Numbered from the stretch's first letter, positions 1 to 8,796 are shown. The stretch is 64,000 nt of DNA from Methanoculleus frigidifontis (GCF_030464345.1 NZ_VCYH01000002.1:1-64000); one strand, 5' to 3'. Made by a program: numbers and translations. The notes: a model not told the origin generated them from the letters alone.

Positions 1-228
1 CCGAGCGGTAGCTCTCGAGAAAATCCAAAAGAACCCCTAAAGGCAAGAGTTCAGGAAGAAAGCGGCTCAGCAGTGGCGGAACGAAAGAGCAAATCCTTGA
101 TGGAAGAGAGGGTTAATCGCAATTCTCATCTGATTGATAAAAAAAGTCCTCGTTATGTGTCGCTCAAACACGTAACGATGAAGGGCTTGTTTCAAATATC
201 CGATATTTGGCAACTAAATCGCGATTAA
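1..228 (+). CDS. Possible 3' end of an unidentified gene
   Basis: One frame is open from the window edge to a TAA at 226-228 (75 codons). The predicted peptide is rich in Lys, Arg, Glu and Ser and matches no family I recognise. It could be the C-terminus of a gene starting outside the window or a chance open frame. The remaining bases up to 375 show no other credible gene. Confidence 0.2.
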   Translation, partial: PSGSSRENPKEPLKARVQEESGSAVAERKSKSLMEERVNRNSHLIDKKSPRYVSLKHVTMKGLFQISDIWQLNRD

Positions 229-375
229 ATCCCTATTGTGCCCCCCTACTTTTACATTGTTATGTGTGACGGGAATCCAGGATTCGCAATTCTCTCTCAA
301 ATGCCCTTGTAATAATGGCGGCAAGTTGCTCACGGCTCATAATAGGGAGAGTAATGGGTTCATCGTAATTCCTAC

Positions 376-388
376 TTATTTATATTTT
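376..388 (+). promoter_or_regulatory. TATA box for the FAD oxidoreductase gene
   Basis: An AT-only stretch (TTATTTATATTTT) is centred about 26 bases before the ATG at 408. That is the normal archaeal TATA-to-start distance, so transcription should begin at or very near the ATG. This argues for a leaderless message and for ATG 408 rather than the upstream in-frame TTG at 387, which overlaps the box. Confidence 0.5.
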
Positions 389-407
389 GATATCTCCAAC
401 TAACCAT

Positions 408-1646
408 ATGGATGTAATAATTCTTGGGGGGGGACTGGCAGGTTGTAGTACAGCATATTACCTTAAACAAATGGGGAATGAAGTTACCATAGTTGAAAAA
501 AATAGAATTGGAGGCCTTTTAAACCAAATTCATTTCCAAAATTCAGAATGTTATTGTGATTTGGGCCCTCATTTTTTATTTTTAGACAAAGACATTGATG
601 ATGTAAGAAAGTTATTTTCGCAATATTCAGAATTAATCAAGGTAGAACCTTACGCATGCACGTTTCCCACGGGTAATTTAACAGAACCTCATGATTATCC
701 AATATCACATTCAAACATTGAGAGATGGATCGATAAAGAGCAAATAAAAAAAGAAATTAATCCCACCCCTAATTCATCAAATTTTGCCAATTTCAAGGAT
801 TTCGTGGTACAACAATGCGGTATGACACTATACTCGCGGTATTTTCAAAACTATACGAAAAAGTTCTGGGGAATGGATCCTGCTGACGTTGTTGGAGATT
901 GGATTGGAAAAAAAATCAAGTTTCCAAGAGGGGCTACACCTTTTTTCGGCGAAGATGAGGTCTTTTATCCAAAGGAAAAATATGAAAATATATTGAGCAA
1001 TATGATACAGGACTGCAACATAATATACAATGAAGTTGACAAAATTAAAACTTCACAAGGTAAGATTGTGTCAGTTGCAACAAAAGAAAAAAAGGAATTA
1101 AAAGGCGATATTTTTGTATCAACGGTCGAACCAAGCATCCTTGTAAATGATAGATTCCATATCCCTGAGTATCGCTCAATGATAATTGTTGCAATTTTAG
1201 TTAGTATTAAGTCAGACAAAATATTTAATGAAAATGTATTATGGGGATACTTTCCTAATCACTACCACTTCACACGATTAACCAATTATGCCCATATAGC
1301 TCAGATTCATAAGAGTGACTTAACTCTTGTATCCTTTGAATTCCCATGCTTTTTTCGGGACGGTTTGTGGGGAAAACCTGACGATTGGTTTCAAAGTTAC
1401 GTAACACTTTTTTTAGCTAATCAAAACGTGGTGTTTGAACTCATTGAGTGCAGTGTTCAACGAATAGAAAAAGCTTACCCGATTCCCTCCATCAGTGAAA
1501 TAAGGAAGTTTAATGCAATAGAAGAATATTTTCAAGATTTTTCAAATATTTCTTTCATTGGAAGAATAGGCAGTTATAAATATACTTGGATGAGAGACAT
1601 AGTTCAAGAGGCAAAAGCTCTCAGTGAGCACTTAACCTCCAGGTGA
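408..1646 (+). CDS. FAD-dependent sugar mutase / amine-oxidase-fold oxidoreductase
   Basis: The protein (412 aa) opens with a dinucleotide-binding motif, ILGGGLAG, at residues 5-12, followed by an acidic residue after the second strand (VEKNRIGG). The pattern CDLGPHFLF and the later YTKKFWGMDP resemble UDP-galactopyranose mutase and related FAD proteins that act on nucleotide sugars; this is family resemblance, and the substrate is not shown. The cytoplasmic enzyme probably supplies a modified sugar for surface polysaccharide. Its stop overlaps the start of the epimerase gene by four bases (GTGA), so the two are translationally coupled. The gene is AT-rich compared with the rest of the window, which suggests transfer. 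A phytoene-desaturase or protoporphyrinogen-oxidase-like role is an alternative. Confidence 0.75.
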   Translation: MDVIILGGGLAGCSTAYYLKQMGNEVTIVEKNRIGGLLNQIHFQNSECYCDLGPHFLFLDKDIDDVRKLFSQYSELIKVEPYACTFPTGNLTEPHDYPISHSNIERWIDKEQIKKEINPTPNSSNFANFKDFVVQQCGMTLYSRYFQNYTKKFWGMDPADVVGDWIGKKIKFPRGATPFFGEDEVFYPKEKYENILSNMIQDCNIIYNEVDKIKTSQGKIVSVATKEKKELKGDIFVSTVEPSILVNDRFHIPEYRSMIIVAILVSIKSDKIFNENVLWGYFPNHYHFTRLTNYAHIAQIHKSDLTLVSFEFPCFFRDGLWGKPDDWFQSYVTLFLANQNVVFELIECSVQRIEKAYPIPSISEIRKFNAIEEYFQDFSNISFIGRIGSYKYTWMRDIVQEAKALSEHLTSR

Positions 1647-2656
1647 ATCAAGTGAATTGTCTTGTTACTGGTGGGGCCGGCTTTATCGGTAGCCACATTG
1701 TTGATCAATTAATTGGAAGTGGTCATTCAGTTACAGTAATAGATGATTTATCTGGGGGCTATCTGAGTAATATCAATGAGAAAGCAAAACTCATCCAAAA
1801 GGATCTGACAGCCCTAAAAGCAGATGACCCAATTCTTAAGGACATTGAAATTATATACCACTTGGCTGCATTTCCTGCTGAAGGACTAAGCGTTTTTACG
1901 CCAGAATATGTGACCCAACGTAATTTAACCGCATTTATAAAACTACTTACCGCATCCATTAATAATCAGGTAAAAACATTTTCCTTTGCGTCAAGCATGT
2001 CGGTATACGGAAACAATCCGAATTGTCCTTTTGATGAAACCCATCCGCGAAATCCAACTGATCCTTACGGAATCTGCAAGGCTTCGTGTGAGCGCTATCT
2101 AGAGATATATGGGGTCGAATATAATTTTAACTATAACATAATCAGACCCCATAATGTATATGGCATTCGGCAAAACCTGAATGACCCTTACAGAAACGTC
2201 ATCGGCATCTGGATTAACCGGATTTTAAATGGGAAAAATCCTATAATATATGGAGATGGAGAACAACTTCGCGCTTTCAGTTATATTCAGGATGTTGCTT
2301 CTTGTATGGCGGAGAGTGTATTTATTGAGGATTCATTTGGTGAAATAATAAATCTTGGAGGAGCTAAGCCCTATAGAATTGTTGATGTTTGTTATTCAGT
2401 TATCGATGCTTTCAAATTAGATATCGAACCACTGTTCTATCCTCCACGACCAATGGAAGTAAAGAATGCTTATTGCACTACTGAAAAAAGTGAAAAAATT
2501 CTTGGATATAAAGAAAGCAAAAACCTTGAGGAAGGCATAAGTGAAATGGTTGCTTGGGCAAAAACGCTCCCAAAACCAAAATTCAAGTATTTGAGCAATA
2601 AGACATATGAAATTACTGAACATATGCCAAAGACATGGCTGAACAGGGAAATGTAA
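1643..2656 (+). CDS. NAD-dependent epimerase/dehydratase (extended SDR)
   Basis: This 337-aa protein has the extended short-chain dehydrogenase layout: a glycine motif TGGAGFIGSH near residue 9, an aspartate pair ending the second strand (VIDDLSGG), the serine of SSMSVYG, and the catalytic pair YGICK (YxxxK). Family members epimerise or dehydrate nucleotide sugars such as UDP-glucose; the precise sugar cannot be read from sequence. The length is normal. The start is a GTG overlapping the upstream stop; a second in-frame GTG lies three codons later. With the upstream FAD protein and downstream glycosyltransferase-like gene it forms a sugar-modification cluster, AT-rich and probably horizontally acquired. 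Confidence 0.85.
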   Translation: MNQVNCLVTGGAGFIGSHIVDQLIGSGHSVTVIDDLSGGYLSNINEKAKLIQKDLTALKADDPILKDIEIIYHLAAFPAEGLSVFTPEYVTQRNLTAFIKLLTASINNQVKTFSFASSMSVYGNNPNCPFDETHPRNPTDPYGICKASCERYLEIYGVEYNFNYNIIRPHNVYGIRQNLNDPYRNVIGIWINRILNGKNPIIYGDGEQLRAFSYIQDVASCMAESVFIEDSFGEIINLGGAKPYRIVDVCYSVIDAFKLDIEPLFYPPRPMEVKNAYCTTEKSEKILGYKESKNLEEGISEMVAWAKTLPKPKFKYLSNKTYEITEHMPKTWLNREM

Positions 2657-2736
2657 TAGACTTATCCCTATACATGAGATCATGAAGACAAAATGCCAAT
2701 AAGAATCTATTTGTTTTACAGTGGGGAAAGGTAACC

Positions 2737-3897
2737 ATGAAGATGATTTTTCTTTGCCATGACTTCACTGGTTCACCTGATATATATGACAGCACTCTTT
2801 GGAGTACAATAATGAATTGTCATATGGGTGTTCCTTTAGACATTAACGGTACTTCGTTATTTGAAAATTGGAGAAAATCGCTGGATTCATGGTTTTCACA
2901 ATATTCCAAATATTCACTATCGTGTACAGGTTACTGTCATCTATCTGGAAGCGTATTTCAAGATCATGTCCTAAACAGAGAAGAGAACTATACGCCCGAT
3001 ATAATGTTGTGTGAAAGGTTTGGGGGAAAAATTGTTTCTTTGGATGACTATGATATTATTTTCATCATATGTCAATCGGCACTTTATGGATATATCCGAT
3101 ATATCCGCTCAAGGTACCCTAATAAAATAATCATTGGAATTCAAGATGATTCTCTTCAGGAATTGCAGCTTTTTGATACGAAAGCAAAAATTGTAGTCCA
3201 TGACGCACTCTGCTCTCTCGATGGGTTCATTGCATATAACACGCAGATGAAGAGCTGGATGGAGGGCTTTGACACTAACACAGTCCTCTGTCACCATCCG
3301 ATAACAAAACAGTACATCGAGCAAATCCGGGATAAAACGGCATCCATTCATAAACAAGATCGAATATGCCTAGGCATCACCAACTGGAACTATGATCACA
3401 CGAACTTTTTATCTAATATTGTTGTCTTAAAAAATCTCCGCAAAGACTATCCAAGTCCATTAAAAGGCGAATTCATTGGGGTAAAGGACTACAAAATCGC
3501 TGATCTAAACTTGTTTGCATCGATATGCCCAGACATTGAAATTTTGGGATATCTAAAGGAAGATTATTATCAAACGTTGAAATCATACAAACTGATCATT
3601 CAGATGGGGACACGCGCGGTAGCAGGAAGACCGTGCGCTGAAAGTGCTGTTGTTGGCACACCTATGATTGGAACGAGGAATGCAGATATGCAAGAATATT
3701 GCTGGCCAGATATATCAATCAATGAATTTGATATAGCGCAGGCAATTACATTGGGAAAAAAGTTACTAAGCGATACCGAATTTTATGCGCAGATATGCGA
3801 AAAAGCATATGAAAATTTGGTACTTTTAGCCAAGGACACCCAATTATACACTAAAATGATTAATCAATGGATTGCAGATGATATGTCACTTAAATAA
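2737..3897 (+). CDS. Glycosyltransferase-like protein (GT-B fold suspected)
   Basis: This 386-aa protein has no signal peptide or membrane helix. Its C-terminal third contains GRPCAESAVVGTPMIGTRNA, which resembles the nucleotide-sugar site of GT-B glycosyltransferases, where a Glu precedes a glycine-containing loop; the N-terminal half is less familiar. I infer transfer of a sugar in the cytoplasm during surface glycan synthesis, in agreement with the two upstream sugar genes. A purine-rich AAAGGT lies five bases before the ATG and acts as ribosome-binding site. The gap to the upstream gene is 80 bases, so it may be in the same transcript. Function remains a weak call. Confidence 0.5.
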   Translation: MKMIFLCHDFTGSPDIYDSTLWSTIMNCHMGVPLDINGTSLFENWRKSLDSWFSQYSKYSLSCTGYCHLSGSVFQDHVLNREENYTPDIMLCERFGGKIVSLDDYDIIFIICQSALYGYIRYIRSRYPNKIIIGIQDDSLQELQLFDTKAKIVVHDALCSLDGFIAYNTQMKSWMEGFDTNTVLCHHPITKQYIEQIRDKTASIHKQDRICLGITNWNYDHTNFLSNIVVLKNLRKDYPSPLKGEFIGVKDYKIADLNLFASICPDIEILGYLKEDYYQTLKSYKLIIQMGTRAVAGRPCAESAVVGTPMIGTRNADMQEYCWPDISINEFDIAQAITLGKKLLSDTEFYAQICEKAYENLVLLAKDTQLYTKMINQWIADDMSLK

Positions 3898-4194
3898 GAG
3901 GTAACTGATCTCAACCAGAAGATTGTCACTTTAAGAACTCTCATTATCTTCCTCGGCTTCACTATCGTACTTGTATGAGACATATAAGTGATAATAATTA
4001 GTACCTGGCCATAGCTGTCCAATATGTTGTATTACACCTTCATTACGAATGTTGTTATCTCTAGAGCGCGGCGGATATTGAAATTGTCGTATGTTCTTAA
4101 ATATCTTTAGTAAATCTTTAACTATCATCAAAATTTTTTTGACGTAAAGTAGCAATAAGTTTATTTATTTTACCCTCCGTTTGCGCTACCCTCC
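3898..4194. other. AT-rich intergenic spacer with a doubtful small ORF
   Basis: The spacer separates the sugar genes from the insertion-sequence cluster. It is AT-rich, with T and A runs near 4130-4175. A minus-strand frame at 3931-4155 (TTG start; an internal ATG at 4128) would encode up to 74 aa with a basic hydrophobic start and an acidic end. It has no recognisable domain or ribosome-binding site. I would not call it a gene without homologues. Confidence 0.3.
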
Positions 4195-4230
4195 TGTCAA
4201 CGTCGGAATATCATTCCTCGCCCCACTTAA
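4195..4230 (-). repeat. Terminus of an IS21-type element (element X)
   Basis: The motif TGTCAACGTCGG starts at 4195 and is followed by a degenerate copy of the unit seen three times at 4439-4505 (GTCGG..TA..ATTCC..CCCCA). IS21-family ends begin with TGT and carry several transposase-binding repeats. It lies just past the 3' end of the istB fragment on the minus strand, where the right end of such an element belongs. Confidence 0.5.
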
Positions 4231-4238
4231 ATGCATCG

Positions 4239-4424
4239 TCAATTTTCTGCTAACCATTTGGAAACCTCATATCTGCCAGTTTCTCCTGCTCTGTCCATAA
4301 TTTGTGCTTTTTCCGGTCTTTCATGCGATAACTCTCCCCGGATATTCACGGTGGTACAGCGATGCAGGATCCGATCGAGCAGTGCCGCGGCGATGACATG
4401 ATCCTGGAAGATTTCTCCCCATCG
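4239..4424 (-). pseudogene. IstB-like ATPase, C-terminal remnant (IS21 family)
   Basis: Translated on the minus strand, this piece reads RWGEIFQDHVIAAALLDRIL and continues to a TGA at 4239-4241. The pattern RWGE..D...AAALLDR is the conserved C-terminal part of IstB, the AAA+ helper ATPase of IS21 elements. Only about the last 61 residues remain. The tail after NIRGE departs from the usual ESYR ending, consistent with a frameshift there. The 5' part is lost at 4424, immediately before another IS21-type terminus at 4432, so a second IS21-type element seems to have landed in this gene. Confidence 0.7.
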
Positions 4425-4431
4425 GCGAACG

Positions 4432-4507
4432 TGTCACCGTCGGGATAAGATTCCCCAGTTTCGTCGGTGTAAGATTCCCCACTTGCGTCGGAATAAGATT
4501 CCCCAGT
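4432..4507 (+). repeat. IS21-type left end with three direct repeats (element Y)
   Basis: A terminus TGTCACCGTCGG begins at 4432. Within it are three 19-base units at 4439-4457, 4463-4481 and 4487-4505, each GTCGGNNTAAGATTCCCCA, in direct orientation with an exact 24-base period. Such multiple terminal repeats are typical of IS21-family ends and are thought to bind the IstA transposase. They precede an istA-like N-terminus on the same strand, as expected. They are not CRISPR repeats: the spacers are only five bases and are similar. Confidence 0.7.
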
Positions 4508-4562
4508 TTCAGCGGAACAGCATTGCCCCGTCCGGTACCACAGAGTACCGGGTTGAAGCCGC

Positions 4563-4712
4563 ATGGTCGACGCGGAGGATTATTTCATGCTCAAGGATCT
4601 CGCTCGTGAACAGGAACAGACGACAGGACGGATCAACATTAGCGAACTCTCCCGTGAGACCGGATTCGATCGCAAAACCGTGAGGCACTACCTCGCTCGT
4701 GCCAGTCGGTAG
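4563..4712 (+). pseudogene. IstA-like transposase, N-terminal remnant (element Y)
   Basis: A 49-codon frame starts with ATG at 4563 and ends with TAG at 4710-4712. The peptide contains INISELSRETGFDRKTVRHY, a helix-turn-helix as at the N-terminus of IstA proteins, which bind the terminal repeats. The DDE catalytic domain is absent; the reading stops about 16 bases before the probable end of the IS256-type element at 4728. This is the 5' stub of an IS21-type transposase gene belonging to the repeats just upstream. Confidence 0.6.
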
Positions 4713-4727
4713 CGTCTCAAATTTTCT

Positions 4728-5938
4728 GTAATTTGCCCTGTGCCTTGAATCGCCTCTGATCATTCCTCGTCCATTTGCAAATACTTTTTGCCGGTGACCC
4801 AGTCCTCATTGACGTCCATGAGGATCGAGCCTACCAGTCGAAAGAGTGATTCTTCATTGGGAAATACCCCGACGACCTTTGTTCTGCGTTTCAGTTCCCG
4901 GTTTGTCCGTTCCATCATGTTCGTGGTTCGGATCCGTTTCCAATGCCGTTTGGGGAATGCGGTATAACTGATGAGTCCCGGGAGGAACCGCTCGATGGTA
5001 TTGGCCGCCTTCCGGTATCCGCGTTCGTTCAGATCATCGGCGGCGTCCTGGAGTTTCTGCTCATCACCGTATGCTTCCCGCAGACGTTCAACCACCTCTT
5101 TCTGGCCTTTCCTGGGAATATTCTTCAGAACCGCCCGCGTGCAGTGGACTTCACACATCTGCCAGGACGCCCCGAGGAAGGCGGCCTCGGCCGCTTTCTG
5201 GATGCCGGCATGGCCGTCGGAGATGATCAGCTGGACGCCGGTGAGTCCCCGGTCTTTCAGGTCTTCGAACAGTCCCGACCAGAATTCCTCATTCTCGCAG
5301 TCGGTGATCCGGGCTCCCAGGATCTCCCGGTAGCCGTCGTCACGGACGCCGGCAACCACCAGAACTGCTTTGGTGACGTATCGCGCTCCGTCGCGGACTT
5401 TGAAGTAGGACGCGTCCACGTAGAGGTAGGGGATCGCCTGCTCGATCGGGCGCATGAGAAATTCGCTGACTTGGTCGTCGAGTTCTTTTGCCATCCGGGA
5501 GACGGAGGCAGACGAGAGCTGTTCAATGCCAAGATGCTGGACGATAGCCTGAACGCGCCGGGTCGAGACACCCTGCAGATAGGATTCGACAACAGCATTC
5601 ACCAGTGCCTTCTCCACCCGGGCGTAGCGCCCGAAGACCTGCGTCTCAAACGGAAATTCACGAAACTGCGGCTTTTTCAGCGTTGCATTCCCATACCGGG
5701 TCTTTAGAGACCGTTCTTTGTAGCCGTTGCGGTGAGCCTTCCGCGTCTCGGATCGTTCATATTGCCCTGCTCCGACCTGCTGGTCGGCCTCATGCCGCAG
5801 CACCTGGTTCAGGAACCACGTGAGGACACTCAGCATGCCGGCCTGCTCATCGGAAAGATAATCTTCTATGAATGCTAACGGTATCATTGCCCTGTTTCTC
5901 CTTTCTGCAATTCAAGGTTGGATTCAGGGCATCTTTAC
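4728..5938. mobile_element. IS256-family insertion sequence
   Basis: The intact transposase gene is flanked by short imperfect inverted repeats: GTAATTTGCCCTG at 4728-4740 and, reading the minus strand, GTAAAGATGCCCTG at 5938-5925. They differ by one inserted base and two substitutions. I saw no convincing target duplication, so the outer limits are approximate. It sits between the istA stub and the IS110-type element. Confidence 0.5.
4760..5887 (-). CDS. IS256-family (MuLE) transposase
   Basis: This 375-aa protein is full length for the family. The DDE catalytic residues can be placed: Asp in YLYVDASYFKVRDG, Asp in LIISDGHAGI and Glu in TTNMMERTNRELKRR. The Cys/His pattern CEVHCTRAVLKNIPR in the insertion domain is also standard. 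Members move by a copy-out mechanism through circular intermediates and cause 8-9 base target duplications; that is family knowledge. The ATG at 5887 is preceded on the minus strand by AAAGGAG. Because the reading frame is intact and carries all catalytic residues, the copy could still be active, unlike most of its neighbours. Confidence 0.93.
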   Translation of the reverse strand: MIPLAFIEDYLSDEQAGMLSVLTWFLNQVLRHEADQQVGAGQYERSETRKAHRNGYKERSLKTRYGNATLKKPQFREFPFETQVFGRYARVEKALVNAVVESYLQGVSTRRVQAIVQHLGIEQLSSASVSRMAKELDDQVSEFLMRPIEQAIPYLYVDASYFKVRDGARYVTKAVLVVAGVRDDGYREILGARITDCENEEFWSGLFEDLKDRGLTGVQLIISDGHAGIQKAAEAAFLGASWQMCEVHCTRAVLKNIPRKGQKEVVERLREAYGDEQKLQDAADDLNERGYRKAANTIERFLPGLISYTAFPKRHWKRIRTTNMMERTNRELKRRTKVVGVFPNEESLFRLVGSILMDVNEDWVTGKKYLQMDEE

Positions 5939-6152
5939 TTTCCATGAAAAACCCGGTACATCGGTGAACTCTCTCATCTGCTTGTGTTGGCCATGATCTT
6001 ACGTTGTTCCTGGGTGAAACTTATGTGGATAGAGCTGGCACTGACGAGCACGACTATCATTTCTCCTGGAAACAGTTGTTCTAGGAGAGAGCCTTCACTC
6101 AAGCAGGCAACCGGATTGAGGTTTCTCCTCAAGACTCCCGGATAAAACTTTG
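5939..6152. other. Non-coding spacer between IS256 and IS110 units
   Basis: No credible gene is present on either strand. The stretch lies downstream of the IS110-type transposase and probably holds the right end of that element, but IS110 elements lack clear inverted repeats and I cannot mark the boundary. Confidence 0.4.
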
Positions 6153-7414
6153 TCAGGCTGGATCCGGATCTCGCTTATTGAGGAGATGTACTGCCTCTGC
6201 TACCATGCCGAGCACCTCTTCGAGCGTGTAGTGTGGTGAGACAGGAATACGAATCGTGTGGACCGTTTTGGTTTCTGTCTGGCTGGGATCACTATACCTA
6301 TCGACATACTCCTCATCATTGACGATGAGATGCCAGATGATGACGATCATTTTACGTGCCAATGCAATGGTTGCTTTCCCTGCTCCGATCACGCGTTTTT
6401 TCGTTTCATACCATTCACGGAGGAGATTCTTCCGTGATTTTGCAGCAGCGTGAGCGGCCTGGGTGATCATCCCCCGTGCATGGCGAGAACCTCGTTTCGT
6501 AATGGATCGCTTCACGATATGGTTTGCGGATTGATGGACTCTCGGTACAATGCCAATCCAGCTGGCAAGTTTCTCACCGGAGATGAAATCCCTGAAATTT
6601 CCGATCTCAGCGATAAGAGTGATAGCAGTGATATCCCCGACTCCGGGAACCGTTCGGAGAATTGCATACTCTCGGGGATAGTTTTGAAGCGTATATGCTT
6701 GAACCTCTTCGGTAATCTGGCCAATTTCTTCATCAAGGTGTTTGATGACACGGAGGCAGTGACGCAGCTGCAGGAGAGCACCGCGTGACATGTTCTGATC
6801 GATCAGTGCACGAATCTCATTTTCCTTCTTTAACCGTGTCCGCAGTGGAATGGACTTGAGAATCTCGTCAGCAGATGCACCACGAAGGATGCCATGCAGA
6901 ATGCGCTGTCCCGAAACACCAAAGATGTCGGTGAGAATCGTTGCCAGAGGAAAGAGTTCACCGTCAAGAATACTGTGGATCCGATTTTTGATATCTGTCC
7001 GTTTTTCTACAAGAAAATGTCTCAGCCGAACCATCTTCCGGAAATCGCGATGGTAGCGAGGCATCACCCGAGAGGGGGAGATCATCCCTTTGAGGGCAAG
7101 CTGCGCGATCATCTCGGAGTCGATCTTGTCGGTCTTCTTGTGGGAGAGAACTTTGATGTCGTGAGCATTTCCGACAAGCACCGGAACGTGATCGATCAAG
7201 AGGTCATAGATATGAACCCAGTAGTCGGATGTGGACTCACAGGCAACCACATCGCATTTATGTTCGAGGATCCAAGCCTTCAGTGCAAGTGAGTCTTGCA
7301 CAGTTCGTTCAAACCGCTGCTGGATCTTGGTTCCATTTGCCCAGAAAGTGTAGCTACGATGAACTTCTTATGGATATCAAGGCCAGCGGCGACATGATAG
7401 TCGCGTGGTGTCAC
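6153..7414 (-). pseudogene. IS110-family transposase with N-terminal frameshift
   Basis: IS110 recombinases have an N-terminal RuvC-like DEDD domain and a C-terminal Tnp20 domain with an essential serine. The long downstream frame (to 7301) covers KTDKIDSEMIAQL and the C-terminal PGVGDITAITLIAEIG plus RGSRHARGMI. The true start is a GTG at 7412-7414 behind a perfect GGAGG; it encodes an N-terminus with AGLDIHKKFIVATLS, which holds the first catalytic Asp. That frame shifts near 7342-7348 (CTTTCTGGG on the minus strand) into the frame reading WANGTKIQQRFERTV. One extra base, or two missing, separates the halves, so the copy is probably dead unless the shift is programmed or a sequencing error. 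Confidence 0.85.
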
Positions 7415-7660
7415 GTTTTATTCCTCCACGGAGAATGTCTGGGCAGATGAATTTCCTTGAAGGTCCCTTTTCCATACGCGATCCTGGTCGCAGTTCAGCC
7501 TTCGAAGCAATTCAACGGTTAGTTTTACAGACGGAGTCATGCTCCCAAAGTAAAGCAACCTGCTCTGCCCGGAAAGGGAGTATGTGTACGGGGGTTCTTG
7601 TGGTTTTTCATCAGTTAAGCCTGAGGCTCCCTGCCTCGTAAGGGTTTTACAGAAATTTCG
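7415..7660 (-). ncRNA. Candidate IS110 left end / bridge-RNA region
   Basis: About 245 bases without a gene lie between the IS110 start codon and the interrupted istA fragment. In IS110-group elements the long non-coding end upstream of the recombinase encodes the structured bridge RNA that pairs with target and donor DNA (established for IS621 and relatives). Position and length fit. I could not fold it or locate the guide loops, so this is an inference from placement alone. Confidence 0.3.
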
Positions 7661-8065
7661 TTACGCTACCTCCTGGGCAATACAGACGTCCCTGAAGACG
7701 GTATGCTGTTTCCATCGCCGAACCTCCCGCTTTACGGTGGAGTAGCTGATCTCTGTGCCGGCATACGTGAGTAGCTGAAATATCTGGTGTGCATTCAGTC
7801 GCTGTTTCTTGGGTTTTTTCTGATTTTCTTCAAGATACCTATGTATTTTAGTGACGACAGCATCAGACAGTGCCGGTTTTGTTCTGTGCAGATTTCTCGG
7901 TGAGGGAAAGATCCTGTTGCCAGTGTCGTTCTGACAATCTTCAAGTTTATTCAGATATTTGGTGACGGTATTTCGGGAAATTCCCATGATATTTGCCACT
8001 TTTCTGCATGACCCGGTTTCCTGATAGAGCTGACGAATGCGGTCAACATCTTCCATTGTTTTCAC
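7661..8065 (-). pseudogene. IstA transposase, N-terminal part (IS21 element Z)
   Basis: The 134-residue product begins MKTMEDVDRIRQLYQETG and has the helix-turn-helix SCRKVANIMGISRNTVTKYL, then the segment YSTVKREVRRWK, as in the first third of IstA proteins. It ends where IstA normally enters its DDE domain (after FRDVCIAQEV), so the catalytic core is missing. The break coincides with the presumed left boundary of the IS110-type element, which suggests that IS110 landed inside this gene; the remaining istA and istB were later lost or lie elsewhere. The terminal repeats at 8117-8178 belong to this element. Confidence 0.8.
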
Positions 8066-8116
8066 CTCCGTGAGTATGTTTTGCAGGCAGTTTCAGTTAC
8101 TGCCGGTGGTACTGAG

Positions 8117-8178
8117 GTGGATCACTTTTTAGTGAGCGTTTTCGCGAAAAGTGGATCAATTCTTAGTGAGCGTTTACA
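8117..8178 (-). repeat. IS21-type terminus with two direct repeats (element Z)
   Basis: Two units of about 25 bases, GTGGATCA..TTAGTGAGCGTTT, occur at 8117-8141 and 8151-8175 with a 34-base period. Read from the minus strand the element begins TGTAAACGCTCACTAAG at 8178. It lies just upstream of the istA fragment, the right place for an IS21 left end. The repeat class is unrelated in sequence to the one at 4432-4507, so at least two IS21 lineages are present. Confidence 0.7.
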
Positions 8179-8796
8179 TATGACCAGAGAACCCTCTCTG
8201 AGCCGGTCGCGTGACTGCCGATAGGTCTTCTTGAAGTGGGTCTGGTCATTGAGATTGCCGGGTTCGATCGTCATCCCGATCGGGACATTGATCGGGTCGG
8301 CAAGTTCTGTGACGCCGACGGTGATCTGTTTCTTATCCGGCCGGTGATCCCGGCTGTAGCCATACTTTCCGAGCTTCGCCGCAGTGCCGTGGAGGACGAT
8401 GCTGGTCCAGTCCATGTTGATGTCGGTATGCTCAAAGTCATACCGCGCAAAAAGGACGTCCTGGATGTCGGAGATGATCTCATCCCGGTTGGCACCCAGG
8501 GTTTCAAGGACATGGTAGAGGGTTCGTTCGCTGAAGGATGGGAGGTTGAATTCGGCACGAACTTCCGGTCGGGTGATCCAGTCGTGGGATCGCTTGATGC
8601 TGAAGTTATCCGTCAGTTTGTAGCTGATCAGGGCGCGAAGCAAACTATTGATATCGATACCCCGCGTCTTGTGTTTCCCGAAAACATCATGAAAGTTCAG
8701 GACGTCATACAGCCGTTCAACGAGGAAAATGGTGCCGATAGGAAAGGATATATTGTCAGTCGGCTCAATGTCATTGGTTCTTAGTCGTGTTTGCAT
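8179..8796 (-). pseudogene. IS1634/IS4-type transposase truncated by an IS21 insertion
   Basis: The N-terminal 206 codons carry features of IS1634-like DDE transposases: RALISYKLTDNFSIKRSHDW, the first catalytic aspartate in DINMDWTSIVLHG, and the following VGVTELADPINVPIG. The coding sequence is cut after REGSLVI, exactly where the second aspartate motif (usually FD.G) should follow; the next bases are the TGTAAACGC end of element Z. An accidental extension of 18 codons runs into that element. The rest of the gene was not found in the window. The start ATG is at 8796. Confidence 0.8.

Noticed and set aside
4439-4505. Three regularly spaced 19-base repeats considered as a CRISPR array
   Set aside because: Spacers are five bases and not unique; no cas genes; position and terminus sequence fit an IS21 end.
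4195-8178. The istB remnant (4239) and the istA fragment (7661) as two halves of one IS21
   Set aside because: They are on the same strand, but the termini differ (TGTCAACGTCGG versus TGTAAACGC), so they belong to different elements.
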